From positions 82,089,895 to 82,153,894 of the forward strand of contig CM056995.1 of NCBI GenBank assembly GCA_029891345.1: a stretch of DNA of 64,000 nucleotides, read 5' to 3'. Numbering within the stretch: position 1 is the stretch's first letter; every line of letters starts with the position of its first letter. The DNA is from Dryococelus australis. Taxonomy: Eukaryota; Arthropoda; Insecta; Phasmatodea; Phasmatidae. Made by a program: the position numbers and the translations under genes. Positions 22,701 through 35,888 of the stretch are shown piece after piece. Under the pieces are notes generated by a model. It saw only the letters and a list, made by a program, of their open reading frames with translations, had not been told where the DNA came from and ran no database searches.

Positions 22701-25244
22701 ACATCTATAGAAACCTGATTTTCGCCAAAAGTTCCAAGCAGCCTTGGTTTAGATGAGCTACGTGTACACCGAAGTTTTCTTTGATTATTGACCACCTGTC
22801 CTTGAGAGAATATTTTGCGGAATGTGACTCATTCAATCTGAATTTGGTTACTCTGTTTATAGACGTCTTTGGTTCGCGGGCACGCACCCTAGACATGGAA
22901 CCGATAAAACCATCTAGTAGGGAACGTTGTTCTGAGCTAGAATATTTTTAAATACATATGGCAGAAATTATTTTTGCAAAAATAAAGTGCCCCTGCCAAT
23001 ATCAACGGCGTATTCATTTTCGAGAGTGCGAATCCGCGGTTAACTACTGCCAATGAAATAACCATTTTCTCCATTGTTCTAACGTTTACGTTGTAGCCTT
23101 GAAACGTAAAGAGAGTTGTCAGTTTTCACTAAGGACTCAAAAGTAGTTTAATTTCCTCGGCTGAAACTTCCGCAAATACGTGGATGTACTTATTGGTATT
23201 ATATATTGGTTTGTACTTCTTCCCTGGTCAAAACTATTTAGTTAGATCTTGCACTATTTAATTGGTTGATATTTATAATTGTGCAATTTTTTTGCATACT
23301 CATACATTATGGCGTACGTTCATACAGTGTTAAATGTTTCATTGTAACACAATGCACTTTCATTTAAACTAAGTTGTATATCGGCAAAATTTTGATTGCA
23401 TCGGATATATATATATATATAAAATAACAGTAATTTTGTATTTGTTTCTTTGTAACTTGATGTGCTGTTATAAAAATGACAAATTGTAATAGAGCTTGTA
23501 GTTTGTATCATTACAGCTCTGTGTCATTAACGAGTTTCTTGATTAAAAATAGATGTTTAATTTAAAAGAAATAAAACAACTTAGTTAAATTTGGTAACTA
23601 ACTTACAATACTGCGTAACTGGTAAAGGAACAGATGAGAATTTGAGGAAACCATCGCTATCCATGCATACTAATTTTGCAAATTTTTTAAACACTTAAAT
23701 GCGATATACGCATTCTCTTAATATCTATACTTAAAGTATGTGATCGGAGATCATATAATATGTGTGTATGCATATGTTTACATTGTCCCATTTGCACACT
23801 TTTTTCATGGCATAGAAAGTCCTTGCAATCTGGGTGCCAAGAGAGCGTTTGCCGACTGCTTGCATAATTTTTAATACAATGTGGTTTTTTTTACACAGTG
23901 GAAGCATTTGGCGGCCGGCACATATAGCTTCGGACGGCCCCCATCGCTAATTGGCTGAGAGCGACAGACCCTAAGGTCTTCACGCCCAGGAAAAACAGGA
24001 AAACCTTAATGTGATAGAAGTTCTATAAAGGAAAGGACTGAACAACCATTTGTGTGAAAGGGACATACACTCACGATTACAGTTAGAATATTTATTGGGC
24101 CTCTTTTTCATTTCACTTATTTGGTTGTCCATTTTACTGTATTTTTTAAAAAATATTCTTTTAATTTAGCTTGTATATAGTTCATTTTACTGTTACTATA
24201 AATCTTTTTTAATTTTAAAGTGAACTTTAGTTCTTTATTTAAATTTGCCTTTATGACAAGCCCTATTGTTCGCTCCCAATTTACATCCAACTATACGAGC
24301 GTATTCATTGCCTCCCGTAGAGTCGAGTATAGACATAGTAGGCCTGCCTCTCTCACCGCTATAGTTGCGACCCCTGAGATAAAGGTACGGTAAGCAGAGG
24401 AAAAACAGAAACTACTTTACATAAACCGAAAAGTGAGTGATTAGAGCTCGCTATTAGAAAAAAATGAATATATATTATAATTAATAAATATACCATTGTA
24501 ACTAACATAATAATGTAAATCAAATCAATTCGAGATTAATATATAAATAATATAAATTTCATCTACCCTGATACAAAAGGTACAACAAAAGTTGATTTCA
24601 AAAGTGTTCCATTAAAAGCGAACAGCGAACTGTACGTACGTTTCGCATGAGGACGTGAGTAAAGAAGGCGGCAGTTGCGCGCTTGTTGCCTGGGTGGGCG
24701 GCCAAGCAGTAATGGCGGGGCGGGAGTGACCCTTCACTCTTCTTGATGCCCTTCTCTGCACCTTTTCCAGTTCTCGCACCTCCACCTCCACATACGGGTC
24801 CCAAATTGCTGCAGCATGGATACAAGTACATTATGACCATTATTTATGTTTTTTCTAAGTATGAATTTTCTATACCTACTAAACATAAAACAGCTAAAAA
24901 TATAGTATATGGTTATTATATCTTTATTTATTTATATTTATATGATAATAAATCATTTATATTATAATATTTATTCTATGAATTTATAAATTATTAATTA
25001 AATAATAATAGCTGAATTAAATTCAATTATTAAAAAACCAGTCTGCCTGTGTTTGAAACCAATAAAATACAACAAACATTTAATAATTAAAGTGTTCTAA
25101 TTCTGATTAAACTCAATTTTACTTGTACATTTTCTCTTTATTACGTATATTGTTTGTTTTGTAGTTAATGTGAAATAAAAATGGTAAGAACAGTGTTGTG
25201 TAGTAAGAAATAGTTCACACTTATAATGCTAATAAACTGAGTTC

Positions 25245-25248
<4 letters not shown>
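19767..25248. other. Long AT-rich stretch without recognised genes
   Basis: Contains a weak tRNA-like fragment at 20,158-20,230 (GGTAGTGTAGTGGGTT then CTGGTTCAACTTTCTC), ATTT-rich low complexity at 22,430-22,550, a short AT microsatellite at 23,404-23,421, and a small GC-rich patch at 24,640-24,800. No protein family was recognised in any frame. Confidence 0.45.
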
Positions 25249-25329
<81 letters not shown>

Positions 25330-25340
25330 CACACACACAC
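25249..25340. repeat. Compound (TA)n(CA)n microsatellite
   Basis: About 28 uninterrupted TA units are followed by about 17 CA units with one interruption near 25,329. The minus-strand frame through it encodes only alternating Y/I and V/C and is an artefact. Confidence 0.98.
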
Positions 25341-27610
25341 TTAAAGCTTTTAACATCGCTAGACTTTTTCCTTTGGTATGAAGATAGATTTATTTTCTAT
25401 TTTCTTTAAACAAAACACGCTCAAAGAATTTGTATTTGATCTAAATAATGTAGTATTACAATTAACAAAAACATATAAAGAAACATTCTAATAACAGGAA
25501 ACCTCTATGTATCTGTAATACTCTCTTTGAACTAAACCTATATTGTATTACTGAAAATCAAACATCTCCAAGAAATGTTTTTTCCTTTCTATACAGAAAT
25601 CGTTGTATGAATTTTTATAATACATTATTTTCATACTACTAGTTTATTGACAGGACGATTATGGAAATTAGTCTCAATGGTAATAAATTCAATGATATTC
25701 AGATATTTGTGAAGAAAATTTTAGTAAATTTCTCAGCATCGACAGCGTGCAATTGTAGGAAATTTTATAGTGCCATACATGGGGCAAGTAGGTCCAAATA
25801 TCACAGTTAATTAAATTCATCTATAATTATTGGGAATTTAGATACTTTAATTTAAAGCCATTAAAATAAACAAATTATTACAAACTGTGCTGTTCAAATG
25901 CCACCAAGTCAAATCTGCCCATGTGTGCCTATACTTAATTACATTCATAACAGCAGTTAGAAAGTCTCTTAAATTATGAACGAATATTAATTCGGAATAC
26001 AATAGTGTGTGGGTAAAAAATAAAACTGATTATTGAATATTATTTGATTATATGTTGCCTTCACGATTAAGCAATATTCTGGAGTAGTTATATTAGTGTA
26101 TCGAAGCCCACCAATTTTAATATCTTTCACAGTACTGTACATAACTTCTTCTTCTTCTTCACCTAAATCGTTCAAAGACACTTTGCCTTGGGCTTAAGAG
26201 TCGGAGGGACTCAGTTGGTCTTATATGTCACCAATGTTAACTTGCGCCATAAATTACAAGAAAACTATACATTTTTCCGAGGTGGCATTTGTTCTGCATG
26301 AAAAAGAAAAATGAAATCATTGTTACTGTTATTAAAAACAGCAAATTTTTCTTTATGAAAAACAAAATGTTACTGTTACAATATTTCACAAACTCGAATT
26401 TTGCACATACATATTATTTTCCTATGTAAACTGGTATGCTTGGCTAAAAACTAAGAAAAAAAATGCATACTTCCTCAGATAATTATACAACATATCAAAT
26501 ATTGCCTTCGCTGTATAAATAATATGATTACTTTTAAAATATATCGAAAAAAAACTTTTGTAAATGATTATATTTCAGAAATGAATTCATAGATAGACCT
26601 GTTTTGCACTGGGGCATTTGGCAGTTAGAAGGATTGAAGGATGATTAACGACCTTCTCGGACTATCCACTATCTCTTCGGAGCATCTGCACTCTCCACAG
26701 CTTGTCTGTTAGAAGCAGTGGATCGGCTCGAACATTCTACCTATGAAGCGAGAGTTGTATTTGCAGTTACTTTCGGGAAGTATTATCTCGATCATGGATA
26801 TTACTCTTTCGCGATAAAAAATGGGTAGGCACAGTACGAAAGGCAATGGAAAATGTTAGCAAATTAGTGCAAGACCAAGAAAAAGGAAAATGAAGCACTT
26901 AAAAGAACACAGCTGTAAAAAAAGGTAACTACTAATATTACGAACATAATATAGTTCATCTCATGTTATGTTCCCAGATTCTTACAGCTACTGCTGTCGA
27001 AATATTTGTTAATCACAACTGAATAACATGGCACTTGAAATAAGGAAACGGTTGCTGATTGCCATGTGAAGTAATTGTGGTATCCCTGAATCGAAAATCG
27101 TCTCTTTTTCATCAGCGGAAAACAAATGCCGCTTAGTGAAATTAATAAATTGCGAAAGAATTTTGGAATAAACTTCATGTTGTATGTATTTCGAAATAAT
27201 CTTTCACAGCATCGTATTATTTACAGATTTACTCCATTCTATATAAAATTTATCATAAATTTAACTGTTTATCTTAATGTTGGTGCAGTGAAAACGAACA
27301 GCCAGCCATGTTGCTTCTGTCAGGTATAATTTTTCGTGTGCGCGTGCTTTATTTAATTCCCTGTCAGATGTGAAAAGATTTAAAATTTTGTGCGTATTTT
27401 TATTACAATGCTGTGACCAGAAAACACTAAATGAAATAATAATCTGTATAACTTTATTTGGAACACATTGAAATACTCGGTCAATGTCGCTTCCGCCCTA
27501 CATAGACACATAGTCACATTTAATGTTTCGTTTATTTGCAAATTTTTATACAGTACTTTACATTCATGAGATTCCACCAGCGATATGGCAAAATGTGGAA
27601 CCTGTAAGTG
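25341..27610. other. No recognised feature; AT-rich
   Basis: No coding motif, SINE promoter or matched repeat recognised. Only short chance open frames occur. Confidence 0.45.
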
Positions 27611-27616
27611 TGTGTG

Positions 27617-27666
<50 letters not shown>
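27611..27666. repeat. Compound (GT)n(GA)n microsatellite
   Basis: An imperfect GT tract runs directly into about 14 GA units. Confidence 0.95.
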
Positions 27667-27669
<3 letters not shown>

Positions 27670-27886
27670 TAACACTGCATGTGCATCAACTTTTTAATTA
27701 ATGCTGTTATATAAATAGACGCATTACTACTTTGAATAATTTACGAATAATTCGACAATTACATACTATTAATTTTTCTATAAACAATTTTATTTTAAAT
27801 CAATCAAATCTTGCGAATTGAACCGTTACCACCGTGACAAGAAGGCGTGACAACCTCTTCTTACCAAGCCAGTGACGTCACGGCTA

Positions 27887-27977
27887 GGGGGCCATAGACA
27901 TAGGTACCTGTTTGCTAGTTTACTGGTGTTTATGTACAATATGGCCATAAACATAGCTACCTGTTTGCTAGTTTACA
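27887..27977 (+). repeat. Imperfect direct duplication
   Basis: A 36-base segment, GGCCATAGACATAGGTACCT followed by GTTTGCTAGTTTAC, is repeated 53 bases downstream with two differences. The two copies are separated by a spacer containing TGGTGTTTATGTACAATAT. Its function is unknown. Confidence 0.85.
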
Positions 27978-29300
27978 GCGTAGAGTGTATCTACGGTGTA
28001 CATCGGCATGTGATATGTTGTGCTTTGTTTGTAAGCGTTCAGTATAAGTGGAATTCTCTACGGTGTGCAAGCTTACGATCCTCAGCACAGAATAAAAAAT
28101 TAATGTAATGTATATTCTATGTCCTCAGTGTCTTGAAAAGTATCCGAACGGGCCGTAAGTTTACGGTTTTAAATTTCCTAACGATTAAGAAAAAAAACAA
28201 ATAATTTGTAGAGGAAAACAATCCCGTCCCTCTAGGAAGTGTCAAGAGTATGTTGATATTTATCAACTTAACATACAGTATAAATAGTTCTGTATAAAAT
28301 ATAACTTCTGTGTAAGAATCTAGTTCAGTACTACCAAACATTTGCAATAAAATACTTTATTCTGAAGAACTATAAAATCAAGTTTAAATGTTCAGTTAAT
28401 CCATTGCCTTACTATTTAAAATATCGTGTACCATACGTCTGAGATAAATTCATGTGAGTAGGGGCATGTTTTCTTACACAAGATTTCATAAGTCGACTTA
28501 TTTTTAATTTTTTCACCTAAACATTAATATTGAAAGGGTAAAATTTAAGCAAATTACGTAAATCCTCTTGTTATTTTTAATGACGACATTAAAATTAAAA
28601 ATTAAACAATGTGTTACGATACAGCAAAAAAAAGTTGGCATAATCAGTTATATGTGCGTTTTATGCTTTTTTGGAAAAAAAATAGTTTGCAAGATTATAT
28701 AAATATAATCCATTTTGGCTTAGTGCGACTATATAAAACTACTTTTTTGAGACAATGTATTTTAGGAAATAGATGTTAGCTGATTTTATTTCACGTTATA
28801 ATGTACCAATGTGTTTTCAAACATTTTCAACTTTTCGACATTGATCAGGAGAATAATTGTTCGTCTTCAATGGCAAAGTGTCCATATATCCTCCTACACT
28901 AATTTCCGTCTTCCTCTTGCTTACAACCTTGGCAATAGAGCACAATGAAATAAAGCCTTTTAAAACTTTCAAGAACACAAGGACTAATTGTAAAATAATG
29001 TTACAATTTATCTCTCTATAAATTAAGAGGGTATACCAAGTTCGTTAAGGGATGACGGTCTTAATCAAATAAAATAATTAATTATAATTTACTTATTTAA
29101 TTTACACTAACTACAGTAAAATTCTCTGAACTCAAATTCTCACAATAAATTGAAATCACTTACTGTTCACAATTGACACCAATTAATACAATTCCTAATT
29201 ACGATAAATAAATCAATGAAATTAAATAATTAAAGATCAGTCCCAATAGACAGTGTATCAGCCTATTCAATTATTTTATAATTTATGCGTCCATATTTGG
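27978..29300. other. No recognised feature
   Basis: AT-rich DNA without recognised coding motifs or repeats. Confidence 0.45.
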
Positions 29301-29880
29301 CAGTTTGAATATTTACAATAAAATTAGTATTACACTTCCATTCAGTCCCACCTCAGTTCAGTCCATGTCCAGCCAGTCGCAATGTTCTAGAGTCCTCCAA
29401 GCGCCCTCACGCACAGTAGGTTTCGCACTTCGATTTCATACCCTCTCGTTCATTCGAGCCACGAACACCTCACTCGCCGTCGTCCCGCAATCTCCAGTCG
29501 TCGTCCACACTCCACTTCGCTCGCGCACACTCGTCTAGAAGGCCTCTACAAAGATTGCCGGCCGCTTGGTTGCGGCAGTATATATAGTGTCTTAGGCCGC
29601 CTCCTAGAATCTTCCCTAACTCGCGTGATGTGTCGCGTAGGGCTGAGGCTCCAGCCAGTCTCACCAGGACATCCTTGCGTCAACGCCAAACGTATAGGAA
29701 ACTCTAGCAGGCGAGAGAAGTTCTGTGGCGCCAGCAAGTCCCGCCGCTGTTGGCATTCACGGGGTAACTCCCGCGGGGGGGGGGGGGGGTCAGGAGGCCG
29801 CGGTATCGTTCCAAGAAGAGGGGAGGGCGAGGTGGATCTCCAATTACGGCGCGGGGCAGCTGAGTCGCCGCCAGCTGCAG
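29301..29880 (-). promoter_or_regulatory. GC-rich minus-strand promoter or solo-LTR candidate
   Basis: The minus strand shows a TATATATA box at 29,579-29,586. Downstream comes a GC-rich leader rich in GAGCGAAG/GACGACG-type words, then an abrupt change to AT-rich DNA with AATAAA-type signals below about 29,330. This is the layout of an LTR (U3-R-U5) or of a promoter with a 5' UTR. A 15-base G run at 29,777-29,791 lies upstream. I could not identify TG...CA ends with a target duplication, nor any protein, so both options stay open. Confidence 0.3.
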
Positions 29881-30678
29881 CAAGTAACAATAATTTACCC
29901 TATGTATAGTGTTTCCATTTAAATTTAATGGTGAGAGGGAGTGTTTTTTCAAAAACAATGTGTATGAGGTATCTGTGTATTGAAATTATTCCTTTTAGTG
30001 TAGTTATACATTTATTAGGCATTTACTTAGCACAGTCTGATGACCAAGCATTTTTGTAGAAATTTGTGAATTTTGGAAACGTCAACACATTTTAGAATTT
30101 TGACGAAAACTTGTATACATAAAATGTTAACCAACGACGTGTGTATATATTATATATGTAGGTATATTTAAATGTATATGTATAAATGTGTGTCATTACT
30201 GCCAGCACCTGTATTTCTATTAATCTATAGCTACGTACCTATGGACTTAATTTATATTAAATAAAACATAATTAAAATACGGCAGTTCACGAAATATTAG
30301 CCGCAGTTTAATAGGCTAAACGGGAAGTTTCAGCCATTATGTGCCGTTAAAATCAAACAACTTTTATTACTAGAAAAAAATGCAAATACTGTTTTCTTTT
30401 AAAAGTAGGCACTCATTGCTCGAATAAATACATTCCTAAAATTTCAAACAATTTTTTTAATGAATTTAGAAGTGATCGTAGATGTTCTTCTTTGGATGGA
30501 AATTGTTGTTTTATGTGAGAGAACGTTACTGGGAGCAGTTTATGAACAAATGCAAAATGCTTTCAATGGGCCATACAGTTAGAGCTACAAATATTGTTGT
30601 GCTATTTAAATTATGTATGAAGCATACTGCTTCCTATTGCACGTTTCTATTCACCTGCACGGTACGTCGTATTCCATG
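29881..30678. other. No recognised feature
   Basis: AT-rich DNA. The plus-strand frame at 30,482-30,709 has no recognised domain. Confidence 0.4.
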
Positions 30679-30717
30679 GAAGACTACGCTCGCGCGCCGT
30701 ATTTTGTAGTCTTCGAC
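30679..30717. repeat. Short hairpin upstream of the Mutator-like pseudogene
   Basis: GAAGACTAC and GTAGTCTTC form a perfect 9-base inverted repeat around a GC-rich loop. It is followed by TGACGTCA at 30,721-30,728, a CRE-like palindrome. It stands about 115 bases upstream of the first recognisable coding sequence of the Mutator-like element and could be part of its promoter or terminus. Confidence 0.4.
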
Positions 30718-30832
30718 CTGTGACGTCACACGGAGTTGTCAGGCTTTCTTGTCTCTGTGGTCTAGGTTGAACCATAGTAATATAACCTCTTATATAGCTC
30801 GGTTTATTATAATATTCATTTCTGAATTTCAG

Positions 30833-31558
30833 GACAAAGACAGAAGCGATTCAGAATGAAATATGTGAGGGTGACCATGCGCTAGACACCGTGTATAGTG
30901 TGTGCACGACAGCCGAAACAGACAATAACACATCTGAAGAAACTATCGTGTCACATAATATAAGTGTATCTAATAATGAAACATCAACTTAACAGAGTGA
31001 ACAATTAACTAGCACAATCTCCTATACTTTCCAGACACATGGGCGCCGAGCTGTCGATATTTCTCACTTTGTTAGCAGCCTTCAAGCACTTGACTCGCAT
31101 AGTCCAATAGGTTATGGTTTTCGAGATATGAGCTTTGTGTGTGAGAAGATATACGGACTGAGGAGCTGCTTTATTTTTAAATGCAAAATGTGCAATGTAG
31201 AACTTCCTGTAAATAACGAAAAATAAAGTCAAGAAATGGATATGAACAGGGGCGCAGTGTGCGGGACAATGTCTACTGGTGGAGGACATACACAACTTGA
31301 AGAGAGATGTCGGCTATGAATATACCAACTATGTCGGTCAAGACATTTCTTAGATATCATGACGATGTGTGTAATGGGTGGGAAGCTACTGTTCTCAATG
31401 AAATGAAGCTTGCCGCTGAAGAAGAAGCTCGTTTGGCTGTCGCTGCTGGTGATGTTGATAGAAACGGAGCACCAGTCATAACTGTCATCGCAGATGCAAG
31501 TTGGTCAAAACGTTCATGCAGAATTTCACTTGGCAATGAAAGAGTTCATGAAGGGTAG
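30833..31558 (+). pseudogene. Mutator-like transposase / YqaJ fusion, N-terminal half (broken)
   Basis: This encodes the N-terminal region and first half of the Mutator-like transposase domain found in many arthropod genomes in proteins that also carry a C-terminal YqaJ nuclease. Landmarks are GRRAVDISHF (about 31,040), FKCKMCNVE (about 31,180), STGGGHTQLEE (about 31,270), then the frame from 31,301 with KTFLRYHDDVCNGWE and DVDRNGAPVITVIADASWSK. Lesions are in-frame stops at 30,990-30,992 and 31,224-31,226 and a frameshift near 31,300. TTTCTGAATTTCAG just before 30,833 looks like a 3' splice site. Similarity is lost just after the KRSC residues near 31,520, and the protein resumes at 35,889. 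Family assignment is by motif recognition and was not searched. Confidence 0.75.
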
Positions 31559-31639
31559 TCGAGAAAAGCCGATGGGTGTTAGGAAACTAATCTGCCTGTT
31601 TTTATTTGTGGGTATTACGCGCGCGTGCGAGAGTGTGTG

Positions 31640-31735
31640 TTTGGATGGGTGGTTGGTCCTGTTGTTTTGATGCCTGACCTCGGAGGCAAAGGGTAACGGG
31701 TTCTATTCCTGACAGGGAATTTCTTTTTGTAATTG
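31640..31735 (+). repeat. tRNA-like SINE fragment
   Basis: A B-box-like GGGTTCTATTCCTGAC lies near 31,699-31,714. An upstream A-box-like region, GGTTGGTCCTGTTGTTTTGA, is weak. It is followed by a short non-tRNA tail. The call rests mainly on the B box. Confidence 0.4.
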
Positions 31736-32280
31736 GAAAATTTCCTTCCCTGGTTAATAACTGTGTGTTGTAATACACTTTTACCGCCATACCGCGGAAG
31801 GCACTGGCGAACGACAGCAGAATCTCCTTGCCGATAATATGTCCATTCCAAGGTGGCAACTTGTTATTAATCTGCCTTTCGCGCGCTTTGGAGAGAGAAT
31901 TGGTTGTGTATCCAGTCACCATTGCGTCCGCAATCTTGCTCAACACAGGTAACTTGATACGTTTTAGCCGCGACACAGAAACAATGAATTAAAGTATTAT
32001 GTGGCTACCAGAATTTTGCACGTGCATGCTCATATAGTACTGTATTACTATATATTATAGAACATTGAAGAAAGCAACCACTAAAATTAAAAAAATAACA
32101 CCAGTACTATTTTCTACCGCTATCGTAATGTGAGTTGGCTAGTCGGCCAGTGCCTTTGAGCTGGTCAATAGCGGCAATGTTTTTCTCAGTTACCTCCTTG
32201 GGATGGATACTGTTTAGTTGCCCGTGGCACGTATCAACGTTGTCTTCAATGTTCTTACCTGCCTTCGGGCAGTTAAAAAA

Positions 32281-32396
<116 letters not shown>

Positions 32397-33003
32397 TTTG
32401 CATATGCGAGCCCGTGCTGTGTGTGGTAAATGTGAAATTTTATATATAGAGTAAAACCCATTTTAATATTCTTGAAGATAACACTAATATTTCATGGTGC
32501 CACAATTTTTCCATAAAGGTTGATGTTTTCTTCTTGAATATAAAATTTAATAATCTCATTTACTGCATATAAGCATAACATCACAGTTTATCAAGTGTGT
32601 GACGAAATTCCTAACATTTCACTCTGTTTTGAATGTGAAGTGTGCACTTGAAAAATTATTTTGTGTCACATGAGTAACTATTTACACGTGGTAACAAGAA
32701 ACGAGACAAAGTCAATAACAATCACGTTTTTGCGAACACTTATATACAGATAACTAATTAATATTTAACACTCTTGTAGTTTTTCGTATTTTTCTAGCTT
32801 TTGTTCAGAAAATATTTTGAGCGAATTTAAGCTACAAAAGCCAAGTAAGTTCTTATTTGTACTGATACAGGATTAAATGAAAGTACTTTTTGGCTGAGTA
32901 CCTGCTGTGAATACACTATGCCAATTAATGCTCATGACGTTTTTCTGTATTTAATAATTTATCACCTTGAGAAATGTTATAACAGGTCTACTGCAGTAGG
33001 CTT

Positions 33004-33630
33004 CACTGTAAAAAAAATTGAGGTAAAATTCCCTTATGTGTAAGGGAAGCTAATTACCTCTACATGCAAGGTAAAATTACATGACAAGTTAAGTACTATT
33101 CCCCAATCGTACGGGAAAAGTACCTGACAAAAGTGGGGTAATCATCCCATACAAATAAGGGAATATTAACTATATTTTATAATAAAATTATAATAAAAAA
33201 TATCCTGGAGTATTTATACTGTTAACTTTTTATTACCTTCATCCTCAGGCGAATAGTAACCGAAACCTCAACTCTAAAATCCTAGACATTTGCTAATGGA
33301 TGGGCGCGAAGCATGGGCCTATATGGCAATAGGCCCATGCGCTATCCATTACACCATGACGACTACATGACACTATCAATTAATATTAGCGTGTTAAAGG
33401 ATTGTTTCATCAGCCCATCCCCCCATTTAGCTGCAAGAATGCTGAAGAGATGCAAGCGTCGTAAAGTAATTTTCCACTACCATGTATGGGATTTTCCACT
33501 ACCATGTACGTGAATTTTATACCAAAGTGCGGTAATTTTATCTTACCTGTAAGGGAAACTAAGTTTTCTCAACAAGTTTGCGAATATTACCTTACACTTG
33601 CCAGGTAATTTTCCCATTATTTGTACAGTG
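33004..33630. mobile_element. MITE-like element with CACTGTA ends
   Basis: The left end is CACTGTAAAAAAAATTGAGG and continues with GTAAAATTCCCTTA. The reverse complement of the right end is CACTGTACAAATAATGGGAA and continues with AATTACC. GTAAAATT/AATTTTAC and AAGGGAA/TTCCCTT words recur throughout. Inside are a 22-base tandem duplication (TTTTCCACTACCATGTA at 33,469 and 33,491) and a tRNA-like hairpin (33,294-33,351). No coding capacity and no clear target duplication. Confidence 0.6.
33294..33351 (-). repeat. Long hairpin, probably a tRNA-derived fragment
   Basis: GCATGGGCCTAT and ATAGGCCCATGC form a perfect 12-base stem around a 6-base loop. An outer stem TAATGGAT/ATCCATTA surrounds it. 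On the minus strand GGTGTAATGGATAGCGC looks like the 5' part of a tRNA (A box), but no B box follows, so this is a tRNA-like remnant. A small-RNA hairpin precursor is the alternative. Confidence 0.5.
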
Positions 33631-35888
33631 TTATACAGGCCTACCTGAGTGTATAATGCGTGGCTACAGACGTAAGAAGTAAATACGGATGAATTAACGG
33701 GGCTCATTGCATGAATACATGAAAACAATGGTAGTATAAATTGAAATACGTGAGTGTAAAAGTGAAGAATACATATATATGTGGTTTATTGCGTATTTAG
33801 CCGCACTGTGATGCCCATGCTAACTGCCAATTGTTTGATGATTATGTGAAATCAGAATTCCTAGGCGTCACAGTGCTTAAAAAAAATTATAGATTATTGT
33901 AATACCTTATCTTAGTGGATAAGGCACGATATATAATCACACAAATAGGCTATTTGGAAAATAAAACGAAATTGGTAGTATAGAAATCCTACAGAATTTA
34001 AGAAACGTACAGGCTAACTTGAACGGTGAAACATTTAGTAAAATTTACATTTTGAAAGACTTGAGGATGAACTTGTGTTTTTATGTCAGCGGACTACATT
34101 GCTAACCTAAAAGCTGCTGTAGCGCTGATGTAAACAAAAACGTCACACTTTATACTTAGTGCTTTTTTTTTTCTCGAGACAACACGTTATAGTTTAAAGT
34201 GTGTAGCCTACTGTGATTCAGAAATGACAAATTTAATTTAATTTTTCTTACCATATTGCTTTTCTGTTGTGCCTTTTATGTGACAATAATATCCAGGTAA
34301 CTGAACATTACAAGTAATAACCTTCCTTGTCATGCTGTTGTCCAGAATTTCGTTTACAGTTTCGCTAATTACTTGGAACTCTTTATTCTTGAATCTGTGT
34401 TTTAAGAGCATGGCAAAGTGAATGCCAAATTAAATCTTCGCAAATAATAATTATATTTTTTTAGAATAAAAATTGCCATTTTTTGTAAAATAATTGCTAG
34501 CAACATTTCACATTCCATGGCAAAATGCATCGAAACGTAATATTTTTTAGTGTGTGTTGCGCTTGATGCAGCTGAATATTCAAATTTACACTGTTATCTA
34601 TAATTTCAGACATAAAAACCCAGTAAATTTCTAGTCATTTATAATTTCTTGTGACTATGTAAATGTTTGATCCGTGAACGATTACGGACGTGACTGCTGA
34701 TCGGGAAACGTTTATTTTAAGACAATTTTGCGAATTGTTTTTAAAAACTAATTTTAAGTGCCGTCGTTTTTGTGCAGTAGGTATGTGATAGTTTTGGAAC
34801 ATACCTACAAATTTTTTATATCGCATATGTCCAGAAAATGATAGTGACTATGCATGCGAAAATTTTCAAAATCAATTTTACACAATTTTTCAGTATGACT
34901 AGATATAATGATTTATCGCGAAAGTCTTTCAGGTGAAGGAAGTCACCGAAAAATATGTTTTCATTTTAGACGAATCAAATAGGTTGAGTGTCAGGGAAGC
35001 AAAAGCCTCGTTGGGCAAGCCAGAAAAAAAGGAAACTATTTCTCGCGCGTACTGTAGCCAGTAAGGAAAGAAATGTCGCAGGCATGCGTATAGGACGGTG
35101 AGATCTATCATGATGTCCGACATTTTCGCGATAAATTACCATCTCTAGAATGGCGTAACTGTGGTTAGATCCCGCCTGTAGTTCATGCAACATTGTCGAA
35201 AAGAATTTACATCGAAGAAAAATATGCGTAACTTTCTGGCGTACGGTTTTGTATCCAAAGGTTTGCCATTGGCGAGTAGACAAAATGAAAGTTGAAATGT
35301 ACTCATAATTCAATCATTTGGGAGACATCTTGCATAAGTAATTTTTTATAAAATGTATTTGTGTGTCTGAATAACTGCCAGTATTAACGAAATTCAGTAA
35401 TTTAATTTTTAAGTGGATTTTCGTACCAAACTGATTACAAAATCATTGTTGAAACACGGTCAAAAATAGTTAATTAACACGTTATTATTAATTACAACTA
35501 ATACAATGAACTCTAATCTTAGCGCAAGTGTTAACTAAATTGATAAAGCCTCAACAAGAGTAACTATATTTGCAGCTTCCAGCCAAAAACTTTGCGCAAA
35601 TGGATTTTATGTTTGGAACGCAAACCGAAGTTATCGGTTGTAAACTCTCATTACTTCGACAGTTTCACACGATATGAGGGTACAATATGATACAGAAAAA
35701 CATTTCTATAAATTTACTGCATTATCATAAGCGCAAAACAATGTTATTAACCTTAATGTTTTCACTGATGAATATACATGGTTTTATTAGCATAACTTAA
35801 AATAATATATGCAAATATGAATTAAATTTTTACTTGCCTAATCAATGTTATTACTTTCTCGCTCACAAATACTTGTTCATATGGTTTT

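Noticed and set aside
34975-35313. A 112-codon minus-strand frame next to the Mutator-like gene, considered as the cause of the 4.3-kb split
   Set aside because: No transposon or host domain is recognisable, and an overlapping frame is also open.
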